From positions 140,344,849 to 140,408,848 of the forward strand of contig NC_081410.1 of assembly GCF_030272615.1 (NCBI RefSeq): a DNA stretch of 64,000 nucleotides. The letters run 5' to 3'. Numbering within the stretch: position 1 is the first letter of the stretch; every line of letters starts with the position of its first letter. Below, piece by piece: positions 10,917-21,405 of the stretch. The notes below the pieces were generated by a model. It was given only the letters and a program-made list of their open reading frames with translations, had not been told where the DNA came from and did no database searches. This stretch comes from Cryptomeria japonica. Taxonomy: Eukaryota; Streptophyta; Pinopsida; Cupressales; Cupressaceae. The position numbers and the translations under genes are program-made.

Positions 10917-13900
10917 TTATTTTCTCAAAGAAATAAGATACTCTAGTCTTGGACCAAGTCTGCATTTTAAGTCCTTTGCTTTGTCCTTTATTCTTTGTTT
11001 TTCATTTTCCAGTTTCCTGATTTTCTCTTCCTGCTCTACAATTTTCTTCTCTAATTCCAAAAATGAATCTGATGTTCCAATCAGATTGTCAACAATATTG
11101 TTAATCTTATCCTATGTCTTTCTGATTTCATTGTCAATATCTTCTGTTAATACATATGTTTTACATGTATCCCTGTACAATTTCTTGAAGTCAAAAATGA
11201 TTTCATTGAGTTCCGATAAAAGAGTATCCATCTCCTCTTTGTTCTTATTCACAATTTCCATAAAGAATTTCTCTTTTTCTTTTATCATCCTTTCCTTAAA
11301 AGTATCCTTATTTATTTGATCAACAATGATTAGGTTACCGGTGATGAATTTAGACAATGTGTCTAATTGTCCTAAAGAATCTTTAGTCTCTATGTTACAC
11401 TTGGGTGCAATCATCTTGAAAATTGGTATGGTGTTATCAATAGCCTTATATGCTAGTGCATTACAATCTGTTATTTTCTTAATTGAATCTAGCAATACCT
11501 CTATCACATTTGTTGGTATGAATTCAGACATGGAGGTTCCGGATGTCTGTCCAACTGTCTTCACAATTTGTAATCCGCCAGTGGTGATAATAGCATTGCT
11601 TTCCTCTTTCACTGGAGGATCAGTTTGTGTTTGCATTTTAGCTACCAGAGGTTTAGGTCTTTTAGTTGTAGCTAGTGGCATTGTCTCTGAATGTACTTGT
11701 GAATAAACCTATTTTTCTACCTGTTTCTTTGTACTCTCTACTGATGGTTTCTCTGATGGTGCCTCTGATGATTTTTCAACGGTATCCGCTGCTGGTTTTT
11801 TCTATTTGTGACTCTGTATTTTCTACTGGTTTCTTTGTGCTTGCTCCTGAAATGTTTTTAGTTGGTATCTCAATAGATTTTTCATTTTTATCAGTTGTCG
11901 GTTGCTCAATAGATACATTATGTACACCAGTGCTATCAACTTTTCCTATATCCGTTGTCTATTCAGTTTGTTGCTCACTTCCAATTTCAATTTCTCCAAG
12001 TGCATCTTCAACATTTGTCTCAATTGTTGTGTCTTCTACAGGTGTCTCAGTTACCACATCTCTTTTCTCACTTGTTTCCTTATCAACCACAATGTTGACT
12101 TCCTGTGTGTCAATATTCATTGTGTACAACACCTCAGAATTAGGATTTGTGTCCTCATGTGTTGTCTTCATACTCTCTATTGCCAGTTGATTTTCAGTAG
12201 TGTCTACCGGTGGAGTATCTAAAAACGGTGGGGGTAAGTTGTCTGTTATCTTTATACTGGGAGGTCCACCAATCCTGCCTTTTCCTTTGTCCCTATCCTT
12301 TTGATATACCTTGAAGGTTTTAGTTTTTTGATATTCTTCCTGTTTCTCCTTTTCTACTAGGAATATATCCCATGCATCTGTTGTTTCCTCTATTATCTGA
12401 TTCACTCTTCCTACCATCAGTGCTACATGTCAGTGAGCAGTTGAGAATACTAACCGGTTAGCCTTAGAGATTAATTTATCTATCTCATCAGGTGAGTTAA
12501 CAGGGTGTACTACAAGTAGTTTTTCAATCTTTATTTTCTTATCTAGCTCAATAATAGTTGCTCTTCTAGCTTCTAGTCTGTTATATAGATCTATCAGTAT
12601 TTCATCAACAACTTGCATAAAAAATTTCTTGAAAATATCTAAGTGTAATATTACATTGTTCTCTACTCTCTCTTTATCATCAGCGGATAGCGTGTTAAAC
12701 AGTTTGCTGATATTCTTCAACTTGGCATCCTTAGTAATTTCATTTAATAATTTATCAATAGGAGCTATAGTTTGTTTTGACTTCTTCTTAGGAGTCAACT
12801 TCTTTTTCTTTGGAGTTAATTTCTTTGCTGGGGGCCTTAGTACCTATTGCTTCTGTCCTTTTGGTGTAGGAGAAGGTGTCGGTGAAGGTTTTATTTTCCT
12901 CTCAACTCTTTTGAATACTGCAGGCATGTCACTTTCTAAAGAAGTTCCAATTGGTGAAAGGTGTGTTTCCGGCTGGAGTGCTTCCAACTCACTTTCAGTT
13001 ATACCGGTTTGCTTTAGCACATCTTCTTTAATAGCTTTTGCCTACCAGGTTCCTTTTCTAATAGTTGCCTCAACCCTTTTAACTCTTTTCTTTGATTGAT
13101 TTTGACTTTCTATAGTTTCAACATTACCAAATACTTCTTCTTTAGGTTCCTTAGGAGCTTCTAGGAGGGCTTTTGCATAGGTTTCTATTATGTTGTCATC
13201 AGTCTCATACCCCATTTTAGTAACCCATATGGTTCTAGGAACAACTGCCTCCATCCAAATTTCATCTTTCTTTATTACAAAACAGATTTCCTTTAGGTAC
13301 TTATCCACAATAGCTTGTGATAACCTTACTCTTGTTTTCATTCGAGCTTTTAGTGCTTGAAAGTACTCATTTATGGTTTTCTCCATGTTCTCTCCCATAT
13401 TGTTTATTCTGATAGTTGTTTTCCTACCAGTATATCATATCCAAAATCTTTGGTGCCAATACCAGGTACTTGTTTGGTTATATATAGCATCAAACAAACA
13501 AGTAGGTTTCCAAATCTGAATGTTCCTTTCTTTTCCCTTTTGATCTTTCCTAGATTGTCTATTAGTTCATCTTTATGCCATTCACATATATCTATCCTTG
13601 CATTATCATTTACCATATCATAGGCACTCTTAATACATAGGCTAGAAACTGAGTTTAACCTATTTGCATTTATAGTCTTGTAACCTAAGATCATACTGAT
13701 AAATCTGATATTGGTATCCTTTACATCGTTTACCCTTAGTGATCTCTTATCAAATGTTGCATCGGTTAGGTTTGTCACTAGATCATTTGAGACCTTCTTA
13801 GTTTTGTCAGGTTTGTTGTCGATGGAGGGTAATCTTGTCACAGCCTTTACTGCTTCTTTTGTGATTTTATGAACTGAGTCCAACCAGAAAAATTCACCAT

Positions 13901-14258
13901 GTACTCTGCTTAATACTATCCTTATGATATCCTTGGGGAAATCTAGGATACTAAGAATTTCAGTGAAACCTAGGGTTTCTATTATCTTATGTTCAGGTTT
14001 GACATTTCTTGATTCATCACAAATCATAGATTAATACATATTCTTAATTTCCTCATCACCTAGTTCATCAATATGATAGTGTATATACATTCTAGGGTCT
14101 TCAGCATATACTACCTCTTTAGGTATTTGAGAAAATGCACCTAAGCTATCATCTTTCTCTGCAATTTCAGGAACTAGCTATAATACGAGTCTAGGGCATT
14201 TAATAACTCCAACAATAGTAGGGTTTGCAATAAATTCAGGAGTAGATGAAGATGCCAT
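10917..14258 (-). pseudogene. Long second ORF of non-autonomous LTR element (unknown function)
   Basis: I choose ATG at 14258 (MASSSTPEF) because the homologous ORF at 1155 begins MAPKIQDP with the same following pattern (PxIV, then AFSxIP). The first about 400 residues contain VLSRVHGEFFWLD, KITKE, FGNLLVC and PRTIWVTKMGY, all shared with that ORF. The remaining about 700 codons are Lys/Glu-rich, with a Thr/Glu/Asp-rich stretch (12200-11960) and a predicted coiled coil near the end (11090-10920). In-frame stops occur at about 14166, 14033, 13040 and 11112, with frameshifts near 13400 and between 11960 and 11690. I recognise no enzyme domain. Position after gag suggests an element-encoded accessory protein. 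Confidence 0.6.
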
Positions 14259-14641
14259 AGCTATAAATACCTTAATCTGCCTTCAGGATGAAATATTTGA
14301 TAGATTTCTCCACTTCTTTGCTTGGAATGCCTTTGCTCAGGATTTTCACACTCTCAAAGATTTGAATGCTCGGTGAAATGAAAATGGAGCCAAAACACTT
14401 GTTTTATAATGTTATTTTCTTCACCTACCACATTTAATGCTTGTCGATTAAGTCACAACTTAACTTATCTACCGGTAAAGAAGTAATCTCAACTTCTCAC
14501 CATCAACCGACGGAATAATAGCATGTTTTTCCTTTAGTTGCTAAACCCCCAAAGGAATTTTCTTCAGTTAGGTGGAGTGTTACTCTGTTCTACCGGTGGA
14601 GGAGTATTCCCATCAACATTTTGTTATGACTTTCTGATCCA

Positions 14642-15658
14642 TTATTTTGAGAATTCTTGTTTTACCTCTTCAACCTTTTCTTTACCTTTCAAACTAGCAC
14701 CATTATTATTCGCTGGTGGTGCCTTACTTCTACAGAATTTTGCAATATGTCCAATCTTGTTACAAGCATAATAAGTCACATTATTTTTCTGAATAGCTTT
14801 CCCATATCCTATGCCGGTTTGTGTTTTGCATTGATTAGATAAGTGTCCAAATCTCCCACAAACATAACATCTTACATTCATTTTGCAATTCTCTGAATTA
14901 TGACCAACTTTGTTGCATTTAGAATATTGATCGGTGGGTGTATTGGTGTTCAGATAATTTCTAGATCTACATTGATTTGCTCTATGACCATACTTGTTAC
15001 AGTTAAAGAATTTGCCATTAAATTTATAAGCATTTGGTTGCCTTATCGGTTTGCTATGATCATGTGTGTTTTCAGTACCGAAGCTTTCACCAACTTCAAA
15101 GCCAAGGCCATTAGTGTCACCATTAGGTTTCTGATTCTTCAGCGTGTCACCAAGTTCTTCTGAGCTTTTCTTGAATTTTTCTTTGTGTTGATTTGCAGTA
15201 GCCAGTTCTCTTTCCAAGATTCCTTTCCATCTCATAAGTTCATTTGAGTCATTTTGTGTATGCATCAGATCTGTCTTCAACATATCATTTTCATAACGAA
15301 GTCTTGTGTTTTTATTTGTAGCATCATTCAGTCTTCTAGTCAAATCTTCTTCATTTTTCTTCCTATCTTCAATTTCTTTGCAAAATCTCATAGTCATATC
15401 CTGCATTTCATTCTTTGTAGTACTGCTTTCTTGTCTCAGTTTGTTTACCAGATCATTAAGAGTTTCCTTTTCATCATTCTCATTCTACATCTTTTCACAG
15501 AGTTCTCTTCTCTTATTTCTTGCAATGGTAAGATTTTCTTGAAGTGCTTGAATAATATCCTGAGCAGCTTTTAGATCATCTTCAAGTTTGATATTTTTCA
15601 ATTTTTCTGCATCATAGTCTGAAAGAGTTGTTTCCAATTGTTTCTTCAAGTTATCCAT
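14642..15658 (-). pseudogene. Gag-like coiled-coil protein with four zinc knuckles
   Basis: ATG at 15658 (MDNLKKQLETT) opens a 339-codon frame with one in-frame TAG at 15485-15487. Residues 1-190 are a long charged coiled coil. The C-terminal third holds four zinc-knuckle units. Only CYVCGRFGHLSNQC keeps all four metal ligands; in the other three the first Cys is Phe or Tyr (FNCNKYGHRANQC, YSKCNKVGHNSENC, YYACNKIGHIAKFC). A Lys/Glu-rich tail ends the protein. It resembles the protein at 3034-1710 in length, layout and position behind the primer-binding site. Nucleocapsid-like RNA binding is the likely role, inferred from the knuckles. Confidence 0.7.
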
Positions 15659-15716
15659 CTCTACCAGTGTCAAGATCTTCCTCAAGTTGTTAGGCTTCTC
15701 AAAATAGAGGACCAAG

Positions 15717-15728
15717 CTCTGATACCAA
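15717..15728 (-). other. Primer-binding site, initiator tRNA-Met type
   Basis: The minus strand reads TTGGTATCAGAG directly after the LTR end at 15730, the standard plant copia primer site. Confidence 0.85.
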
Positions 15729-15729
15729 T

Positions 15730-16422
15730 TGTTAGGATTCCCAAAGATACTGAGAGAGGGGGTGAATCAGTATCTAACCAGTTATTAGAATAACACCAAC
15801 CACATGAAAAGTACACCATAACATACTAGTTTAACGAGGAAACCAGGTGTGGGAAAAACCTCAGTGGGATTTGTGACCCACAATATTCGCTTACTGGCCA
15901 ATAAGTGAATATTACTCTTACAATAGGGGCCTGCACATGCAAGAAGGCCAAGTGCCTAGAGCTCACTGCTCAATTACAAAATAAGAAGTCACACTGACTT
16001 ACAAAATGGATTATACAAATCCAATGTCTTGTACTACTTCAAATTAGCATATGTTATGCCAGATCCAGTACCTGTTTTAGCTCTGCTTCATACATAAACC
16101 CTTAACCTATAATTCACATATTAGGTTTGCCTTATTTCACTTATCACATCATTACAAAATGTTCTACAATGATCTCATACATATATGAATCATATTACAA
16201 CTCGCCATGTCGGCTTACAATGATTTTACAATTAATTACAAAATACATTATAAACAAAATGTTTGTCGGCCAGGGTGCCAGTATGCTTCCTTTGCCGGTG
16301 TTCTATGTGTCGGTGTAGAGTTTGTTGTTGCTGGTGCCAGTATCATATGATTGCAAGGTTTCCATCAATGACAAAACCTTCAATCACCTACAATTTCTCA
16401 TTAGAGTGAGCATTTGCCAACA
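15730..16422 (-). repeat. 5' LTR of the non-autonomous element
   Basis: It runs from TGTTAGGATTCCC to GCCAACA, 693 bp. It lacks a segment of about 75 bp present in the partner LTR at 9751-10533 and carries scattered substitutions, so the insertion is not recent. It is followed at once by the AGGAC target duplication (16423-16427). Confidence 0.9.
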
Positions 16423-16427
16423 AGGAC

Positions 16428-16925
16428 TAGGTTTGAATTTTTCACACTTAGTTTAATTTTACTTAGGCTAGTTGAGTTAGTTGTCTCACCTCATGTGGTG
16501 TAGACATGTGTCCTCTCTTGTGGAGACACCTTGTGCATTAAACTTGCCACTTGCTCATACAATTGTCAAGTGAGCTACAAGTGTTTCATGCTTGAAGGGT
16601 TAGTCAGTGGTTGTGTCCAGCCATCTCACCTCCTTCCTACAATTGTTGCATACTTGGAGGGTTAGTCAGTGGTTGTGTCCAACCATCTCACCTCCTTCTC
16701 CTTTCCTATTTAAGAAAGGATTTGTTCTTTTTATTTTTAAGCAATCTAGAGAAATATTAATACATTAGATTAACTTAATTCATTTGTACTTGTTATTTAT
16801 TTCTTAGATTCTAGAAATTATTTTATATCAAAGCACCTTATTTGTGTTTCAATATCTCTTGCATGTGACAGGTCATTTGCATGTAGGTATTCAATGGGTT
16901 TTGTGAAGTTGCATTTCTCAACTTT
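16428..16925. repeat. Possible LTR-like fragment with duplicated 45-bp block and TATA-like site
   Basis: A 45-bp block beginning CTTG(A/G)AGGGTTAGTCAG occurs twice (16591-16635 and 16653-16697). It is followed at 16706 by CTATTTAAG, a plausible TATA element. The arrangement resembles an LTR promoter. No partner copy, clear borders or coding sequence are visible, so it could equally be unrelated filler in the LINE. Confidence 0.3.
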
Positions 16926-18420
16926 AACACATCTAATACTCCCTCTTGGGGATCAACATGAATAGTAATATCCTTTCCAATATCTATTTTCCCTATACCC
17001 AAAATAACTTGTACAATAGGAAAGCCTACAATGAACCCATCAAACTAATCTAGGTCATCAATAGCATCAAACTTGTTAAACACCTTGTTAGACTTCCTAT
17101 CTTTTAGAGTTCTCTTCTTCCCTATTCCCTTATTACGAGATTTAATTGGGATGGAAACCTCTTCATCCTCCACCATAGGAGTTGTCACTTTATCCTACTT
17201 GGGTAATGAATGGGCCTTCCCATTATTAGAAGCCCTCATAGAGTTTGATTTAAGGAACATTTGCGGAAAATGTCCATACTCATGACAAATTTGACAACAA
17301 ATGATAAAATTTCATAGTCAATTTGATGGATCCATGAATTTGATCCTAGGAAAATTTCCATGGAATCAGGTAAACGCTTATTCAAATTAGTTTCAACACA
17401 AATGCAAGTATAAGTGATTACCTTTTTGTCCATAGTTTGTCATGAAGGGCCCATTGGCTTGCCTAGCTGCGATGCTACCAAGTCAAAAATACTATTTCTC
17501 CAAAATTCCAGTGGGAACCACAGAAGCTGTACCCAAACTAGAACCCTTGATAAAAACTCTTCTATAGGTCTAAATCCAACATGCCATGACATAATGAATA
17601 GACCAACTTGATTGTAGAAATATGGCTCCCCTTCAAAGCCTTATTTCTATCTGACATGCTTGAAAAAACCACCAAAAAATAACTATTGGAGGCCAACATT
17701 ACTTCCATTTCCCCCTATGGATTCCATGTGCGATGAGCTTATGACTCTAAGGAGGGAAACAAAAACTAAATTCCCATGAGATCACAAATTAGGAAATAAT
17801 TAGTAAAATAATGAATATCCTCCTCAACAGAATTCGGTTGGATCACAAGAATAGGTTTGCTATCACTTCTTGTGAGACATCCATTAACCTTCATAGGCCT
17901 AAAACCCCTGTTTTGAGAAGAATTTTCTCTCATGTTGGTATTATTCACATAAAAATTAGTATTTTCATGCATGATTAGTGATGAAATGCTTCTAATAACA
18001 TCATCTTTAAAAAGAATCTCAGTTCCATGGAAGGTCTTCCAGTCATGGCCATACAAGGCCCACACAAGAAAAAACAAACACGACCCTCACACAATACCCA
18101 CACAAAAATCCCCAAGTGCACCAAAGAGGGAATAAATATAGGAAACACCACCCACCACCCAATACTCCTTGCAGTAGCCAAATCAACCAACCTATCCTCC
18201 AACCACAATAAGCAAATCAAAACTAGAAAATATAGAGAGATAAGAACACCAAATCCACATCACATGAACACCAAACTCTCACCATTCATAAGAAACCACA
18301 TGAAAACAAAACCCTCAACATACAAACACCCCACACCCAGTAAAAACATACCAACCACCTTGCACAAATCCCCCACATGTAGCAGAGAGCAAAGGAGAAA
18401 TGTAGACTAGGAAACCTTAG
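16926..18420 (-). pseudogene. LINE ORF1, N-terminal and central part
   Basis: On the minus strand near 17330-17270 the reading WIHQIDYE is followed, after a one-base frame change, by CCQICHEYGHF. This is the zinc knuckle of plant LINE ORF1 proteins, normally CX2CX4HX4C; here the last Cys codon reads Phe. Upstream sequence (18220-17430) is decayed but continuous with a DUF4283-type RNA-binding region by position. ORF1 coats the LINE RNA. The C-terminal end lies at 9745-9396, on the other side of the nested LTR element. Confidence 0.5.
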
Positions 18421-21220
18421 CTTGTGTAAACAACTTAGCACCCACCTCTGTTCCATCCGCAACTCCCTAATCCAATTCTCTTAAAATATTTCTTTTCTTA
18501 TCAAATCTTTTTTTATCTTTGCATTGCATTACTAACTTCTAAAAGGATTGCTTTATTATCACATTATTGGTCTTAGTGTAAACATTATGATATTATCTAG
18601 AGTTAAAAAGATTTATTTTACTAACACTCAAGCATCTATTTATTATTCTTAAGCTTCAAAAATAAAACTTCTCATATAACACAACTAAATATTATTCTCA
18701 ATGATTATTCCTTGATCACAAATTTAAATATCTATATTATCTAGATAACTAAATCTCAATATTTACTTTTTCTTAAAAAAAAATTGAAACCACTTTTCCC
18801 AAACTTGCATATTTGATAGAAATACTTTTACTAATATTTTTTAACTATTATTGGATAAACTTTGAATCTTTTAATTTCATTTAATTAGTATTTTAAAGAT
18901 AATTTAAAATTATTCTTTTTAAATTTAAAATAAATAGATAAAAAATTAAACACATTTATAATATATCATTTATTTATTGATTGATTGGTAATGTTGTGAT
19001 TTTTTATTTATTAAGAACACTTTTAAGTGGAGCTATGAATCAGTGGGGGTCACAATGAGAGCCCCCCTCCCCGAGGGATTACATGATGAGGTATTAACAC
19101 CTCCTCGATGATTTGAATGCCACTCTTACATATATTTGTTATATCTATCTCTCCTTATCACTCTACACACCTTATCTCTCCAAACATCTCCTTATCACTC
19201 CATTACAATTCTCCTTATCTCTCCAACACCAGCTTTGTCGCTCCTTAAACTGACAGGGGGGCATCATGAATCATTAGCATTTTTTGGCATGAGAGGGGCC
19301 GCAACACGAGGATTTGTGTTGCATGGATTGTGAACGAAGATGCATCAACACTAACGAAGCCACAAGAGGGACCACAACTCGAGGTTTTTTGTGTTGTGTG
19401 GACTATGAATGATGAGGCATCAACATCAACTGTAACGTGGGTACCAATCGCCAGGGGGGGTCATCGAGCATACCAAAATAAGCGGGCTTTCTCATTCAAT
19501 GTGCACAGTACCTACAAGGGCTCGAACATGAAACCTCCCTATCAATAAGGATCGCAACATACCGTTGCGTTGCAGGGACATCCCCATAATAAATCATTTA
19601 TTAATAATGATATTTTATATTAATTAATTTATATTATAGATTAATATAAATTAATTAATAATTTAAATTTTATATTTATCTAAATATTTATATATATTTA
19701 AATTAATAAATTAACATAACATTTAAAATATATAATATAAACTTTGAAACCAATTCAATGTAGTAAAGAATATATTATGTTTTTTAATAATTAAATGGAA
19801 ACCATAAATAAATGCATTCCTTCTTTAAATATGGCGCCCTCCACTCATTTAAAATAGGATATCCCCTAAATAGGTCGGTTGTTATGACAGGCCGTTTCCC
19901 AATGAAATTATTAATGAATATTTTTTTTAAAAGCCTTTTTATGCACTAAATATATAAAAATGTAAAATTTAGTAATGTTAAATTTATATATATTTAAATT
20001 AATATATTATTAAAATAATGCATTTAAAACTTTTTTTAACAAATAAATTTATCAAAAAATTATATTTGAAGATCCATGTAATGAAAATATCATTTTTATT
20101 ATGTAAACTTCAATTCATATATTTTTAATAAACTGAGATTATTTCTATTTTTTTAAAAATTATTTTCAAATTAAATGAACTTCATTGAAATTTACAAGTT
20201 TCATGATTAAAACTTTATATACTTTCTTTTGAAATAAAATATGTTTTCCAAACTCAAAATATTATTTGAAACTATTAGAAAAAATTAAAAAATATATTTA
20301 TTTCCTTTCCAATAGATTATAATCAATTTCTATTTCATTTTCTAAAATATTATAAGGAAAATAATAGCTAAGTAATTTTTGAAATAAAATTAAATAAATT
20401 TATAGATCAAATTTTCTTAATCATTTAGTTGAAAATCCACCTAAATGCTCTCTTTTGTTTAAGATTTTCAAACCTCTCGCTCCCTTGCAAAATTCTTGAT
20501 ATTTCTTTAATTCTCTAACAAAATCTATGAAGTAGAAGAATTCAAAAGCAACATCCTCCTAATTTAGAAGATTTAAAATTGTAAAAACAAGTTTACCATT
20601 AGTGAAAGTAATTTTCAAATTAGAGAGATCCTTCAATTAATATTTGTAAGAGAATATGTCAAAAATAAAATTGTAACTCTTTGTTATCAATTATGCTAAA
20701 ATAAAATTGTAACTTCTTATTGTCAATTTATTTATTTCTTCCATTTTATCAAAAATAAATTTTGTAACTCCCATGTGAGATCATAGAATAAATTTGCAAC
20801 TCTCATGTCATAAAATTTATTAATATAATATTTGTAACTTTCACTTCCCATAAGATATTCTTATAATAACTATCCTTGCAAGTGTCTTGGTCTTTTCACC
20901 TACAACATGTGCTTAGTAAAAATATATGCATTAAAATAAATATAAAATGAATATTTATTGTTTAAATTTAAAATTAATAACTTGCATGTATTTTAATATT
21001 ATAATGTAAAGATGTTTTTGTTTTTTATTTCTTAAATAAAATATATGTGTGCGTGTCTATTATTATATTAAATCAAATTTTTTAATTATTTAAATTAACG
21101 TATTTTAAAAAAAAATATTTGTTTATTAATTTTTAATTTATTACATATAATAAATAATCATTTCAACCCTTATTCAAAATTAATCAAAAAATTATTTCTC
21201 AAATGTTTAAGGGAGAGGGT
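18421..21220. other. AT-rich non-coding stretch with a GC-richer island at 19030-19560
   Basis: Most of this stretch is A/T-rich with no open frame of interest. The island at 19030-19560 is different. It has runs such as GGGGGGCA and CAGGGGGGGTC, and a near-duplicated phrase around 19310-19430 (GGACCACAACTCGAGG and related words). It ends near 19525 in AAGGGCTCGAACATGAAACC. Read on the minus strand this contains GTTCGAGCCC, like a polymerase III B box, so a tRNA-derived SINE remnant is possible but unproven. Confidence 0.35.
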
Positions 21221-21221
21221 T

Positions 21222-21254
21222 GTGACACTATATGTATGTATATATGTGTGTATA

Positions 21255-21299
<45 letters not shown>

Positions 21300-21405
21300 G
21301 TGTGTATGTATGCAAATATGTATATACATATATGTATGTATATGTATACATACATGCATACATATATATGTATATATATAAATGTATATACATACACATA
21401 CACAA
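21222..21405. repeat. TATG/TA/CA microsatellite
   Basis: TATGTA and TATATG units repeat for about 180 bp, ending in CATACACATACACA. The repeat resumes at 25131 on the far side of the LTR array, so the array inserted into it. Confidence 0.9.

Larger units (their letters stand above)
9751..16422 (-). mobile_element. Complete non-autonomous LTR retrotransposon with AGGAC target duplication
   Basis: The two LTRs are 9751-10533 and 15730-16422, both ending CCAACA on the plus strand. The five bases before 9751 and after 16422 are both AGGAC, a perfect target-site duplication, so both borders are exact. On the minus strand the order is LTR, primer-binding site, gag-like ORF (15658-14642), second ORF (14258 to about 10917), polypurine tract and LTR. 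No pol domain is visible in 5.2 kb of interior, so mobility must have depended on enzymes from another element. It sits inside LINE ORF1. Confidence 0.9.

Noticed and set aside
10798-13099. Several plus-strand open frames rich in Ser, Leu and Phe with membrane-like character
   Set aside because: They mirror the Lys/Glu-rich minus-strand ORF of the LTR element; AAA/GAA codons read as Phe/Ser/Leu on the other strand.
18027-18410. 127-codon Lys/His/Pro-rich plus-strand frame
   Set aside because: It lies opposite the LINE ORF1 reading and has no recognisable domain; low-complexity ACA/CCA codons keep it open.
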